Positions 36,187 through 45,716 are shown, counted from the first letter of the stretch. The stretch: DNA of 64,000 nt from Bacteroidota bacterium (GCA_003045895.1 PZPC01000004.1:2513-66512), one strand, 5' to 3'. Program-made: numbers and translations. The notes: generated by a model from the letters alone, not told the origin.

Positions 36187-37746
36187 TTACAATTTTACCA
36201 CCCGCTGCGTCTGCACCCGTGGGCCCATCTGCAGGCGCACAAAATAAGCGCTGGCGGGCAGGCGGCTCAGGTCTACCTGCAGGCGGTGTCTGCCGGCGGG
36301 CAGCGGCTTGTTGGCCAGCACCCGCACTTCGGCGCTGAGGGCGTCGAAGAGGCTGAGGCGCAGGTGTTCGCCCAGGGTGATAAATTCCAGCGTAAAACCA
36401 CTGCGGCAAGGATTCGGGAAGGCTTCCAGCACAATGGCCGTCTGGGTGTCTACCGTGCTGGTGGCCACGTCGGCGCAGTTCCGGATGACGGGCAGGTAAG
36501 TGAAGTCCTGGTACAACAAACTCCGCACCAGGCTGTCTTCCACCCCAAACCAGTCGACGAGGATGGAGCCGTACACATCGCGAAAATCGAACTGCATGGG
36601 AATGCCCTCCGAATTGCCCAGGTGGCTGTCGATCTCCGGGTTTTCGCCCAGCACCTGCGGGTTCACACAAGGGCCGAAGAGCAGCATGGGCGAGGCGGTG
36701 CCGTGGTCGGTGCCGCGGCTGGCATTGGAGCGGATGCGGCGGCCAAACTCACTAAAGGTCATACTCACCACCCGCTCTTCCAATCCCTGGCGCTCGAGGT
36801 CCAGCTGGAAGGAGCGCACGGCGGCGGAGAGTTGCTTGAGGAGTTGGGCGTGGTCGCCACCCAGGGGAGCATCTTCCAGCACCTGGTCGGCGTGGGTGTC
36901 GAAACCGCCCAGGCTCACCACGTAGATCTTGGTTTGCAGGCCACCACTGATGAGCAGCGCTACGTTGCGCAGCTGGCGGGCCAGGCTGCTGTCTTCCGGG
37001 TACACAATGCGGTTGGTGCCGTTGTTGGCGGCCTCGGTAATGACCTCCCCGTAGGCGTTGGCCTGGGCAATAGACTGGCGCAGGAAGGCCAGCTCGTCGC
37101 CGTAGGGCGTCGCCGGCAGGGCGCCTGGTTCCCCTTCCAGCAGCGGCGTCAGCGAGAACGGATCACCTACCGTCATGCAGTAGTTGGCCGCCCAGCCCTG
37201 GCAGGTCTCCGACACGTTGCCACCCATGGTAATAGCAAAGGGGTGGGGGTGCTCCGTGTTGGGGTACCCTTCGGGGTAGGTCGTAAAACAGGTGTCGAGG
37301 TAGCGACCCAGCCAGCCGTCGGCCCAGGTTTCCTCGGCGGGCGACCCCGAGGTCCAGATGTCCATGCTCCGGAAATGGGAGCGGTTCTGGTTGGGGTAAC
37401 CCACGGCCTGCACCACGCCAGCCTTGCCGTCGTCGAACAGTGCATGGAGGGTGCTCAGCCCCGGATGTACACCCACGGTATCCGTCAGCGGGATAACCGT
37501 ACTTTCCGGGATCATGATATTGCTGCGCACCGCCGCCAGACCCGCATACTGGTCCAGGGGGATGATCGTGTTGAGCCCGTCGTTGCCGCCTTGCAGCTGG
37601 ATGAGGACGAGGATATTGTCATTTTCGGTGTCGATGCCACTGAAGAGGGCCGTCTGGGCCAGCGTTTGCAGGGGCATACCGTTGAGTACGAAGGGGGCGG
37701 AAGCAGCCGTGCCAGCCGCCGCTTTAAGGAAATTTCTCCTTTTCAT
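36187..37746 (-). CDS. DUF1501 protein with Tat-like signal and T9SS sorting domain
   Basis: A 519-residue protein. It starts MKRRNFLKAAAGTAASAPF, a twin-arginine-like signal, continues with the DUF1501 (sulfatase-like fold) core (VLIQLQGGNDGLNTIIP, SEFGRRIRSNASRGTDHGTA), and ends in a ~75-residue type A T9SS C-terminal domain (AFPNPCRSGFTLEF, LPAGRHRLQVDLS, QRVVKL). DUF1501 and DUF1800 genes are regularly paired in Bacteroidota and Planctomycetota; the biochemical role is not established. Here the partner lies 141 bp upstream in the same direction, and a strong terminator follows. Export by T9SS through SprA is predicted. Confidence 0.9.
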   Translation of the reverse strand: MKRRNFLKAAAGTAASAPFVLNGMPLQTLAQTALFSGIDTENDNILVLIQLQGGNDGLNTIIPLDQYAGLAAVRSNIMIPESTVIPLTDTVGVHPGLSTLHALFDDGKAGVVQAVGYPNQNRSHFRSMDIWTSGSPAEETWADGWLGRYLDTCFTTYPEGYPNTEHPHPFAITMGGNVSETCQGWAANYCMTVGDPFSLTPLLEGEPGALPATPYGDELAFLRQSIAQANAYGEVITEAANNGTNRIVYPEDSSLARQLRNVALLISGGLQTKIYVVSLGGFDTHADQVLEDAPLGGDHAQLLKQLSAAVRSFQLDLERQGLEERVVSMTFSEFGRRIRSNASRGTDHGTASPMLLFGPCVNPQVLGENPEIDSHLGNSEGIPMQFDFRDVYGSILVDWFGVEDSLVRSLLYQDFTYLPVIRNCADVATSTVDTQTAIVLEAFPNPCRSGFTLEFITLGEHLRLSLFDALSAEVRVLANKPLPAGRHRLQVDLSRLPASAYFVRLQMGPRVQTQRVVKL

Positions 37747-37887
37747 GAAGTTGCTATTTGAATACGGTGCTGAACGGGGGGATGCGGGTTGTTGCCAACC
37801 CGCTACTTAATTTTTCCCGGTGTTATCCGGCACTGTGTTGGATGTAATTAGTTGATGCGCCAATCCGTTTAATGCAGTAGCCAGCCG

Positions 37888-39540
37888 TCAGGACAAGTGA
37901 AATTCCGCCATATTGAACAAGCCGAGGAAAAAGTCCTCGAGCTTGCTGGCCAGCGCCTGGCGGAGGTTGTCGTCGGTAGGGTCGGCGAGGTAGCTGCCGT
38001 ACTCCACCGTCCACTCAAAGTCGGGCAAGCCCGGAATCAACAGTTCCTTGAGGGCCACCAGCTGCCCCAGCTCCAGGTGGAGGGGCAACAACAGTTGTAC
38101 GATTTCGGCGATCATCGACACCGGCTCCAGGGCGTTGTCCAGGGTCTCCAGAAAAGCCAGCGGATCCATGCGCAGGGGCACCTCGCCCGGTGTATACCCG
38201 GAGGTGACCAGGCGGCGCACGACGTCGCTGCGCTGGTGAAGCGTGATGGCATTGATCCAGTTGCGGTAGTACAGGGGCGGTTGGTAGTAAGCCTTCCAGC
38301 CCGCCACTTCGGGGATGTCGAAATAGGCCATCCCCATCCCCGCGATCAGCCGGTAAATCTGGTGCCCGTGGTGATAGCGTTCTTCCTGATCCTCCGGCAG
38401 CGGAATACCCGTTTGTTTGATGGGCGCCACCACGAACTGGAGCGGGTGCTTGATCATGGGCCCCAGGTTGAGGACATCAAAAAAGTGGGTGCTGCGCAGC
38501 AGGGTTTGCAGCACGGGCTCCAGCTCGTAGTCCTGCTCGATGAGGAGCTGGGCCAGCGGCGCGATAACTTGTGCCTCGGTGGCTTCGTTGATTTTGTAGT
38601 AGACGAAATGCCGGTACAGCTTGCGGCAGATGTGGGTGGCTACCGCGGGTTGGGCGAAGATCACGTCGATCAGATCGGCGTACTCCTGCTCGCCGGTATC
38701 GGTCAGCACCGCCTGGTTGAAGCGGGGCGAAAGCTGCTTGGCCCCCGGGTCGTGGCGCTCGGGTACGAAGGTGGCGCCAATGGCTTCCGCCGGGTCCTCC
38801 GTCAGGTAGCCGGTATCTACCCAGCCCGTCAGGACGCGGGCCATGGCCGCCACGTCTTGCTCGGTGAAAGTGGTATAGTCACCGGGGCCGGCCGCCGCTC
38901 CTTTACCCACGGTGTAGAGTTCGAGCAATTCCCGGGCGTAGTTTTCGTTCGGGGACTGCTCGTCGTTCTGGTTGCCGTTCAGGAAACGCAGCATACAGGG
39001 ATCGATGGTGATGTCCTTGACCAGTTGCCGGAAATTGCCCCAGGCTTGCGTCCGGATGGTGGTGATGTAGCGGTAGTGCAAACGGGGGTCCTCCACGTTG
39101 TTGTCTACGGCGAAGTGGTTGTGCCAGAACAGACACAGATTTTCGCGTATGGAAATGCCCTCCTGCCAGATGAGTTGCATGGTCCAGGATTGCAGGCTGC
39201 GCCGGCGGGGCTGTACCAGGTCTGCCTCGGAGCTGTACGGATCGTCAATCCAGGGGGCGCCCGGCGGAATCAGCGGTTCGTCGCCGGTATCGAAATAGAT
39301 CGGCGGTTCCGGCAAGGGTAGGGGGCTGAACAATTGGAGAATCGTAGCGTCAAGCCCCTGGTTAACGGCCGCCGAAAGCATGGCTTTGGTAGGGGCAAAG
39401 GTGGTGCGCCGCAACAGGTGAGCCGCCTGGGCAAATTCCCAGGGACCTGGGTAGGGCTCCAGTCCAGTGGTGACTAAAAAAGGCGTAGTAGCTGGCTGCC
39501 GGGGAATGAACCTACCGGCGAGTAAGGATCTGCGATCCAT
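37888..39540 (-). CDS. DUF1800 domain protein
   Basis: A 550-residue protein; ATG 39540 (MDRRSLLAGRFIP) is preferred to an upstream TTG. Family segments include AAHLLRRTTFAPTK near the N-terminus, the helix-rich core WHNHFAVDNN, NENYARELLELYTVGKG, DVAAMARVLTGWVDTGY and HICRKLYRHFVYYKI. No classic signal peptide and no C-terminal sorting domain are seen, unlike its partner. It is the first gene of the DUF1800-DUF1501 pair. The molecular function of the family is unknown; the two proteins are assumed to act together. Confidence 0.88.
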   Translation of the reverse strand: MDRRSLLAGRFIPRQPATTPFLVTTGLEPYPGPWEFAQAAHLLRRTTFAPTKAMLSAAVNQGLDATILQLFSPLPLPEPPIYFDTGDEPLIPPGAPWIDDPYSSEADLVQPRRRSLQSWTMQLIWQEGISIRENLCLFWHNHFAVDNNVEDPRLHYRYITTIRTQAWGNFRQLVKDITIDPCMLRFLNGNQNDEQSPNENYARELLELYTVGKGAAAGPGDYTTFTEQDVAAMARVLTGWVDTGYLTEDPAEAIGATFVPERHDPGAKQLSPRFNQAVLTDTGEQEYADLIDVIFAQPAVATHICRKLYRHFVYYKINEATEAQVIAPLAQLLIEQDYELEPVLQTLLRSTHFFDVLNLGPMIKHPLQFVVAPIKQTGIPLPEDQEERYHHGHQIYRLIAGMGMAYFDIPEVAGWKAYYQPPLYYRNWINAITLHQRSDVVRRLVTSGYTPGEVPLRMDPLAFLETLDNALEPVSMIAEIVQLLLPLHLELGQLVALKELLIPGLPDFEWTVEYGSYLADPTDDNLRQALASKLEDFFLGLFNMAEFHLS

Positions 39541-39851
39541 GGGCAATGCATTTTGCAGACTGGCGGTGGGGAACCGCAGCCTAGTTTTTGGGAATAGTTG
39601 CTAACAGTTGACCGGGGTCAACACGACGTGTTCAGTGGGAATAGTAATAACTGAGGCAAGGGAGCAGCCGCCAAGAACAGCGAACCGCGGTAGTAGTTTT
39701 AGGAATCCAGCAAGGGTAACTGATTCCCATGTTGAACGGCAGCAGCTTGTCGGTTGGTATCTCCTTTTATATATTTTTTATTTTAAATATGAAAAAGGCA
39801 TCAAGAAACCATTTGCGGCTACTGCTGTTTTACCACCTACAAACTGTGCTT
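39541..39851. other. Intergenic gap between DUF1800 and crtA-like genes
   Basis: About 310 bp between divergent genes. In-frame extension of the downstream gene is possible to 39789 or 39729, but these codons encode a sequence unlike the family. An AT-rich block at 39766-39790 may hold promoters; no exact TAnnTTTG element was found and no repeat is obvious. Confidence 0.5.
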
Positions 39852-40565
39852 ATGCCAACTCCGTCTTCCGAAATCGTGACCATGACCCTCCTCCGCTACA
39901 CGGGCCCGGTCGCCCGCTGGTGGGCTTTTACGCAGATGGGGTTGGGCCCCGGCCGGTTTCGCGGCGTAGCGGGTCTGCAAACGGCGAAAATGCTGGGTAG
40001 TGGAGCGGGCAACGGGTTCAGTATCCTCCCCAACCTGGGCGTCTACGCCTTGCTCGGCGTCTGGACCGACGAAGCGGCCGCCCGCACTTTTTTCGCCACC
40101 CATCCCTGGTGGGCTGCTGCCCGTCGGCGCAGTGTGGAACAGTATACGGTGTTCATGCGCACGGCCGTGGTCCACGGCGAGTGGGGGGGTAAAAATCCGT
40201 TTCAAACTACGACCGAATTTGTCGCTACCCAACCCGTGGCCGTCATCACCCGCGCTACCATCAAGCTGCGGCACCTGTTTGGCTTTTGGCGCTTCGTGCC
40301 CAGTGTCAGTGCTTTCGTCAAAGACCGGCCCGGGCAGTTGCTCAGCATTGGCGTCGGCGAATGGCCCCTCTTCATGCAAGCCACCTTCAGCGTCTGGACC
40401 AGCGCCGAAGCCATGATGGACTATGCTTACCGCAACCCCCACCACCAGGAGGTCATCCGCAAGACCCGCGAACTGGGCTGGTACCAGGAGGAGTTGTTTG
40501 CCCGCTTTCACCCTTATGCGAGCGCGGGGAGTTGGGCGGGGGGAGATCACCAGTTTAACCACTGA
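39852..40565 (+). CDS. CrtA-like (spheroidene monooxygenase family) protein
   Basis: A 237-residue protein taking ATG 39852 (MPTPSSEIVTMTLLRYTG) as start; ATG 39882 is also possible. It matches the CrtA pattern from memory: RWWAFTQMGLGP, GSGAGNGFSILPNLGVYALL, a WTVF-like YTVFMRTAVVHGEWG, ITRATIKLRHLFGFWRFVP, IGVGEWPLFMQATFSVW, and a final ELGWYQEELFARFHPY. CrtA oxygenates acyclic carotenoids in purple bacteria; some Bacteroidota homologues act on carotenoids, others are uncharacterised. No other crt gene is in the window, so the substrate is open. A gene for an AAA ATPase follows with its own promoter. Confidence 0.82.
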   Translation: MPTPSSEIVTMTLLRYTGPVARWWAFTQMGLGPGRFRGVAGLQTAKMLGSGAGNGFSILPNLGVYALLGVWTDEAAARTFFATHPWWAAARRRSVEQYTVFMRTAVVHGEWGGKNPFQTTTEFVATQPVAVITRATIKLRHLFGFWRFVPSVSAFVKDRPGQLLSIGVGEWPLFMQATFSVWTSAEAMMDYAYRNPHHQEVIRKTRELGWYQEELFARFHPYASAGSWAGGDHQFNH

Positions 40566-40650
40566 GGATACGAAGGGAGGGTAACCACAAAGGGTACCGT
40601 ATGTGCGGACAACGACTAAAAGAAAGCCCCTTCCCTTCCCCCACGTTGCG

Positions 40651-40658
40651 TATCTTTG
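40651..40658 (+). promoter_or_regulatory. Consensus -7 element of the AAA ATPase gene
   Basis: TATCTTTG fits TAnnTTTG and lies 20 nt before ATG 40678. It supports a very short leader and excludes the longer frame beginning at 40603. Confidence 0.65.
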
Positions 40659-40677
40659 TAAAAAACAAACCACCACC

Positions 40678-41778
40678 ATGGCCAAGGAACAGCAGACGCT
40701 GCGGCAACACGCCGAAGCCGCTTACGCTCACGAACTGCAAGCGCTCCAGAAGCTGGATGACAAGCCCCGGCCGCGGGGTTGGCAGCTGTCGCCCCAGGCG
40801 GTGGTCACCTACCTGCTGGGCGGAATCCTGGCGGACGGGACGGTGATTGAGCCCAAGTACTTCGGCCAACGCCGCCTCATCGAAGTGGCGGTAGCTACCC
40901 TGGTCACCGATCGTGCCCTGCTCCTGGTGGGCATTCCCGGCACCGCCAAGACCTGGGTGAGCGAACACCTGGCGGCCGCCGTGAGCGGCAACTCCAAACT
41001 GCTGGTACAAGGCACGGCGGGCCTCAACGAGGAAGCCCTGCGCTACGGCTGGAACTACGCCCGCCTGCTGGCCGAAGGCCCTTCGGAAAAGGCGCTGGTA
41101 CCCAGCCCGGTGATGGTGGGCATGCAGCAGGGGCTGGTGGTGCGCATCGAAGAACTGACCCGCATTCCCAGCGACGTCCAGGACGCCCTGATCACGGTGC
41201 TCTCGGAGAAAACCCTGCCCGTTCCCGAACTCAACACCGAAGTGCAGGCCATCCATGGGTTCAACGTCATCGCTACAGCCAACGACCGCGACAAAGGCGT
41301 CAACGAACTCTCCAGCGCCCTGCGCCGCCGCTTCAACACGGTGGTGATGCCCCTGCCCGACAGCCTGGAAGAAGAGGTGCTGATCGTGGAGACCCGCGTC
41401 AACCAGGCCCAGCAGCAGCTGCAATTGCCCGCCGCCGTCCTGCCCTCGGCGGAGGTGCGGCGACTGGTAACCATCTTTCGGGAACTCCGCAGTGGCCGGA
41501 CGGAAGACGGCCGGGTGCGCATCAAATCGCCCAGCAGTACCCTCAGCACCGCCGAGGCCATCTCGGTAATCAACAGCGGACAGGCGTTGGCTACCCACTT
41601 CGGCAACGGCGAACTGTTGGCTACCGACCTGGCCGCAAGCCTCACGGGGGCAATCGTCAAAGACAAAAACCAGGACGCCCCCATCTGGGAAGAATACCTG
41701 GAAACCGTCCTCCGCCAGCGCAAAGACTGGCAAGACCTCTACGCCGCCTGCCGCGAACTGATCACCCGCCCACAATAA
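40678..41778 (+). CDS. MoxR/YehL-like AAA+ ATPase without its usual partners
   Basis: A 366-residue ATPase. Walker A is GIPGTAKT (near residue 83), Walker B-like VVRIEELTR, sensor 1 NVIATANDRD, arginine finger LSSALRRRFNT. The N-terminal ~45 residues form a charged helix, and the C-terminal ~120 residues the lid plus an extra helical part. The closest system I recall is the E. coli yehL group, in which such an ATPase is encoded with a VWA protein, a SWIM zinc-finger protein and a DUF5682-type protein. None of these is beside this gene; its neighbours are a crtA-like gene and an Omp85 gene. Probably chaperone-like remodelling; target unknown. Confidence 0.87.
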   Translation: MAKEQQTLRQHAEAAYAHELQALQKLDDKPRPRGWQLSPQAVVTYLLGGILADGTVIEPKYFGQRRLIEVAVATLVTDRALLLVGIPGTAKTWVSEHLAAAVSGNSKLLVQGTAGLNEEALRYGWNYARLLAEGPSEKALVPSPVMVGMQQGLVVRIEELTRIPSDVQDALITVLSEKTLPVPELNTEVQAIHGFNVIATANDRDKGVNELSSALRRRFNTVVMPLPDSLEEEVLIVETRVNQAQQQLQLPAAVLPSAEVRRLVTIFRELRSGRTEDGRVRIKSPSSTLSTAEAISVINSGQALATHFGNGELLATDLAASLTGAIVKDKNQDAPIWEEYLETVLRQRKDWQDLYAACRELITRPQ

Positions 41779-41871
41779 AAAAAACCATTAAAAGTCGCAA
41801 CATCGCCAGGACACCACTACCCAACCCCGCAATATTTCCTTATTTTGTGTGTACTTTGTTGGCCGAACCAA

Positions 41872-43278
41872 ATGAAAAACATCATTCTCGCTATTATTGT
41901 CTACCTCCTCTCCGCCGGCGCTGTTCAGGCTCAGGCAGACTGGATTATAGTAGATCAGCTGACCTTCACGGGCAATAAACGCACGCGCACCGCCGTCATC
42001 CTGCGCGAACTTCCTTTTGCCGTTGGGGATACCATTTTACTGGCCGACTTGCCCGCCAAATTGCTGGCCGGCGAACGCCAGCTCCTGAACACGGGGCTCT
42101 TTATGACCGCCGCCATCACCTACAAAAAATGGGAAGGTGCCACCCAGCGGATTCACCTGGAAGTGGACCTGTTGGAGGCCTGGTACATTTACCCCATCCC
42201 CAAGTTCGAACTGGCCGACCGCAACTTCAACGTCTGGTGGAAAGAACAAAACCGCTCGCTGAAACGCGTCAATGTCGGCCTCAAATTCGATCACCTCAAC
42301 TTCACGGGTTGGGGCGATAAATTCGAAGTAGGCTTTGAGTATGGCTACACCCGGAGTTTTGAGGTGTCCTACAACCTGCCTTACCTCAACAAAGCTCAAA
42401 CACTGGGGCTTTTCCTTCACACCAGTTACAGCCGCAACCGGGAAATCAACTACCTCACCGCCGAAAATAAGCAGTTGTTTTTCAACAATGAAACCAACTT
42501 TGTGCGGAGCATCTTCTACAGCGAAGCAGGACTTTCCTGGCGACCAGCACTCTACGGCCAGCACAACGCCACCTTGGGGTATCACCAGAACTGGGTGGAT
42601 CCCACGGTGGTACAGGAATATAACCCCGGCTATTTTGAAGATGGAAAGAACAAGCAGCGCTTTTTTCGGCTGTTGTACGGCTACCGTTTCGACCTGCGCG
42701 ACAACCGCGCCTACCCCTGGGCGGGCTACCAGTTGGGTGGTTTTGTGGAAAAAGACGGCCTGGGGGTTTTTGGCGACCGCAACGCCCTGACGGTAAATCT
42801 TTTCGCAGAAAAATACTGGCCCCTGGGCAAACAGTGGAGCTTTTCCCTCGCCACGCGCACCAAGTACTCGCTAATCCGTCAGCCCCAGTCTTACCAGTTC
42901 AATCGGGGGATCGGCTTCGGCCGCAATAGGATTAGTGGGTATGAACTCTACGTCATCGACGGCCTGGACATGGCCCTGCTGCGCTCCAACCTGCGGTTCC
43001 AGATTTGGCGGGGAAACATTTCCTTTGGCAAATGGGTCTTTATCGATTCGTTCCGCGAACTACCCTTCCGCTTCAACCTGAGCCTGAGCAATGACCTCGG
43101 GATCGTGAATGATCCCTTTGGTACGCGCAGCGGCAATCCCCTCAACAACCAGTTGCTCTGGGGCGGAGGCCTGGGCCTGGACTTTGTCTTCTACTACGAT
43201 TTTGTCTTTCGCCTGCAGTACAGTGTCAACGAACTGGGCGAAGGCGGCTTTTTCCTCGATTTCAATATAGAAATCTAA
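41872..43278 (+). CDS. Omp85-type outer-membrane protein (POTRA plus barrel)
   Basis: A 468-residue protein starting at ATG 41872 (MKNIILAIIVYLLSAGAVQAQ, signal peptide). One POTRA-like domain (about residues 24-105: IIVDQLTFTGNKRTRTAVILREL, LLAGERQLLNTGLFMTAAI) precedes a barrel with the Omp85 hallmarks: DHLNFTGWGDKFEVGF and a C-terminal strand ending FFLDFNIEI. With only one POTRA and a short barrel it is not BamA itself but a small BamA/TamA relative, probably for insertion or export of particular outer-membrane proteins or lipids. It is convergent with the TlpA-like gene, 16 bp apart. Confidence 0.88.
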   Translation: MKNIILAIIVYLLSAGAVQAQADWIIVDQLTFTGNKRTRTAVILRELPFAVGDTILLADLPAKLLAGERQLLNTGLFMTAAITYKKWEGATQRIHLEVDLLEAWYIYPIPKFELADRNFNVWWKEQNRSLKRVNVGLKFDHLNFTGWGDKFEVGFEYGYTRSFEVSYNLPYLNKAQTLGLFLHTSYSRNREINYLTAENKQLFFNNETNFVRSIFYSEAGLSWRPALYGQHNATLGYHQNWVDPTVVQEYNPGYFEDGKNKQRFFRLLYGYRFDLRDNRAYPWAGYQLGGFVEKDGLGVFGDRNALTVNLFAEKYWPLGKQWSFSLATRTKYSLIRQPQSYQFNRGIGFGRNRISGYELYVIDGLDMALLRSNLRFQIWRGNISFGKWVFIDSFRELPFRFNLSLSNDLGIVNDPFGTRSGNPLNNQLLWGGGLGLDFVFYYDFVFRLQYSVNELGEGGFFLDFNIEI

Positions 43279-43294
43279 AAACGACCTTTTGTCC

Positions 43295-43792
43295 TTATTT
43301 TCCGGACAACTCCTTCAGTTTTTCTTCCAGCACGTACTCATCACCCGCGGTGTAGCCCGAGTGGTTGTACAGCACATTACCGGCCCGATCCACGACGTAG
43401 GTTTGCGGAATGGCCTGAAAGCCCAGTTGGTTTTTCAGGATGTTATTGGCGTCGGAGAGCACCGTATATTCCCATCCTTTGGTACTCAGTAAACCCGGAA
43501 CTTTGCTCAATTGGCGCTGGGTATCGATGGTAATCGCCACCATTTGCACGTTGAGGTTCTCCTGCCAGTCGGGGTAGAGGTCGGCAACAGCGTCCAATTC
43601 GGCCTGGCAAGGCTTACACCAGGTCGCCCAGAAACTGATAATGGTGAAATCCGTTTCCTGAATCACGTCGGCCAGGTCTACGGTTTGTCCCCCGAGGGTC
43701 TTCAATTCAACAGAGCCGATTTTTTGCTGGCCAAAGCCGGTCGTCGTGCAACATAAGATCAACAAAAGCGTAAAAAACGGGAATGAGCGCAT
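43295..43792 (-). CDS. TlpA-like periplasmic thiol:disulfide oxidoreductase
   Basis: A 165-residue thioredoxin-fold protein with a signal peptide (MRSFPFFTLLLILCCTTTGFGQ). The redox-active WCKPC motif follows SFWATWCKPCQAEL; the cis-Pro loop is AIPQTYVVD. It reduces or isomerises disulfides in the periplasm, possibly in cytochrome maturation or cell-surface protein folding. It is divergent from DUF6029, and the neighbouring Omp28 protein also carries a C-x2-C pair, an arrangement seen in other Bacteroidota. Short for the family because it lacks a DUF4369 or other N-terminal domain. Confidence 0.9.
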   Translation of the reverse strand: MRSFPFFTLLLILCCTTTGFGQQKIGSVELKTLGGQTVDLADVIQETDFTIISFWATWCKPCQAELDAVADLYPDWQENLNVQMVAITIDTQRQLSKVPGLLSTKGWEYTVLSDANNILKNQLGFQAIPQTYVVDRAGNVLYNHSGYTAGDEYVLEEKLKELSGK

Positions 43793-43894
43793 GGATGGTG
43801 TTTTTTGTTGTTGTATAAATGACTTTCTTCACAGAAAATTTTGGCCAGGCCAATTCAAGTCTGCAATATTGCTAAGTTTTTCATTATATAGACG

Positions 43895-43902
43895 CAAAGA
43901 TA
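43895..43902 (-). promoter_or_regulatory. Consensus -7 element of the TlpA-like gene
   Basis: On the minus strand this reads TATCTTTG followed by CGTC, an exact TAnnTTTG match, predicting a leader of about 95 nt. A similar but imperfect site (TAACCTTTG, one extra base) lies on the plus strand at 43912-43920 for the divergent DUF6029 gene. Confidence 0.6.
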
Positions 43903-44000
43903 GCTGATTTGTAACCTTTGCGACGGGGGAATTCGGGTATTAACAGACTGTTAGACTGATTTTTAGACTTTTTTTAACAAAACGAAACCACTATCTGCAT

Positions 44001-45716
44001 ATGAATATTTTTTTTACAGCCTGTTTTAAAAGGCAGCTCGCCCGTGCGCGGGTAGGCTTATTGGGCCTGCTCCTGGTTGTTAGCGTCGGCTTGTCGGCGC
44101 AGGAACAGCAAGGGCGCTTTTCGGGTAGCCTGGAAACCAACGCCAACTTTTTCTTACGCGATTCCCTCATTGGCGCCGCCAATACCCCCCAGTACGATCG
44201 CCAGCTGTTCGGCAGCGAAGGGTGGCTCAACCTCAATTACAGCAACTGGGGTTTCGACTTTGGCTTGCGCTACGATTATTTCAACAATTCCAACCTGCTG
44301 AACCCTACCGGATCGTATACCGACCAGGGGATCGGCATGTGGTACGTGAAAAAGCGCATCGATAAGCTCGGCTTTCAGGCGGGCTACATCTACGACCAGA
44401 TCGGCAGCGGGATCATCTTTCGCGCCTTCGAACAACGGCCCCTCCTCATCGACAATGCCCTCTTTGGCCTGAAGCTCGACTACCAGCTGGCCGAAAACTG
44501 GACCATCAAGGCCTTCACCGGCCGCCAGAAGCAGCAGTTTGATACCTACAATTCCGTCGTCCGCGGCCTCAACCTGGAAGGCTATGTGCAGGGCGATTCG
44601 CTCTCCAACTGGTCGCTGGCACCGGGCTTTGGCGTGGTAGCCCGCACCCTGGATGACGCCACCATGAGCAGCCTGGTAGCCAACCTGAACCTGTACCCCA
44701 CCACCGACGTTTTTGTGCCCAAATACAACGCCTACGCCTTCACCTTGTACAACACCCTGACGGCGGGCATCTTCTCCTGGTACGTCGAAGGTGCCTATAA
44801 GACCGACGATCCCATGAACGACCCTTTCGGGGAAATTGAACGCGACGGGGTGGTCACCGTAGGGGATAAATTTTTCAGCTCGGATGGCACCGTCGTCTAT
44901 TCGAGCCTCAGCATTGCCCCGCCCAAATGGGGAATCACGTTGGAAGCCAAACGCACCGAGAATTTCAGCTGGCGCACCCGGCCCCAGTCCCAGCTCAACC
45001 GCGGCCTCATCTCCTTTTTGCCACCCATGGCGCGGATCAATACCTACCGCCTGACCGCCCGCTACAACGCCGCGACCCAGGACCTCGCCGAACTGGCCTT
45101 CCAGGCCGACGTGCGCTACGCCCCCAGCCGGAAGTTGAGCTTCAACGCCAACTATTCCTACATCAACGACCTCGACGGGGTCAAGCTCTACCGCGAACTC
45201 TATACCGAAGTGCAATACAAACACGAAAAATTGTGGAGCCTCACCAGCGGGCTGCAACTGCAAAACTACAACCAGGAACGCTACGAGTTTAAGCCCAATG
45301 TGCCCATCGTGGAGACCGTAATCCCATACGCCGACTTTCTCTACAAGATCGATCGCAAACACAGTGTGCGCGTCGAAGGCCAGTACATGCTCACCGGCGA
45401 CGACACCAAGGCCGACGCCAAGCAGGACTACGGCGATTGGGTCTTCGGGCTGGTCGAAGTGTCCCTCAACGGGCATTGGAACCTGACGGCTTCGGATATG
45501 TTCAACGTGGCGCCGGGGAAAAATTCACCCGTCGACGAAAATGGCAAGAAGGAATCGCTCCACTTTCCGCGTTTCGACGTGTATTACACCACGGGCCCCA
45601 CCCGCCTGGCCATGAGCTACGTCAAGCAGGTAGAAGGTGTCGTCTGCACCGGGGGCATTTGCCGGCTGGAACCCGCCTTTAGCGGCGTAAAGTTTTCAGC
45701 CAACACGAGTTTCTAA
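44001..45716 (+). CDS. DUF6029 family outer-membrane protein
   Basis: A 571-residue protein with a signal peptide ending near LSAQ. The body is a long succession of amphipathic strands with outer-membrane-like aromatic girdles (LNYSNWGFDFGLRYDYF, FGLKLDYQLAENWTIKAF, KLSFNANYSYIND), opening with GRFSGSLETNANFFLRDS, and ending SGVKFSANTSF with a terminal aromatic residue. It fits the DUF6029 family of large barrels of unknown function. The Omp28-like gene follows 49 bp downstream in the same direction, and the TlpA-like gene is divergent. A role in surface assembly linked to redox folding is a guess from this context only. Confidence 0.85.
   Translation: MNIFFTACFKRQLARARVGLLGLLLVVSVGLSAQEQQGRFSGSLETNANFFLRDSLIGAANTPQYDRQLFGSEGWLNLNYSNWGFDFGLRYDYFNNSNLLNPTGSYTDQGIGMWYVKKRIDKLGFQAGYIYDQIGSGIIFRAFEQRPLLIDNALFGLKLDYQLAENWTIKAFTGRQKQQFDTYNSVVRGLNLEGYVQGDSLSNWSLAPGFGVVARTLDDATMSSLVANLNLYPTTDVFVPKYNAYAFTLYNTLTAGIFSWYVEGAYKTDDPMNDPFGEIERDGVVTVGDKFFSSDGTVVYSSLSIAPPKWGITLEAKRTENFSWRTRPQSQLNRGLISFLPPMARINTYRLTARYNAATQDLAELAFQADVRYAPSRKLSFNANYSYINDLDGVKLYRELYTEVQYKHEKLWSLTSGLQLQNYNQERYEFKPNVPIVETVIPYADFLYKIDRKHSVRVEGQYMLTGDDTKADAKQDYGDWVFGLVEVSLNGHWNLTASDMFNVAPGKNSPVDENGKKESLHFPRFDVYYTTGPTRLAMSYVKQVEGVVCTGGICRLEPAFSGVKFSANTSF

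Noticed and set aside
36286-37761. A 491-codon frame antisense to the DUF1501 gene
   Set aside because: The sense gene has signal, core and T9SS domains; the antisense product is Val/Gly-rich and unrecognisable.
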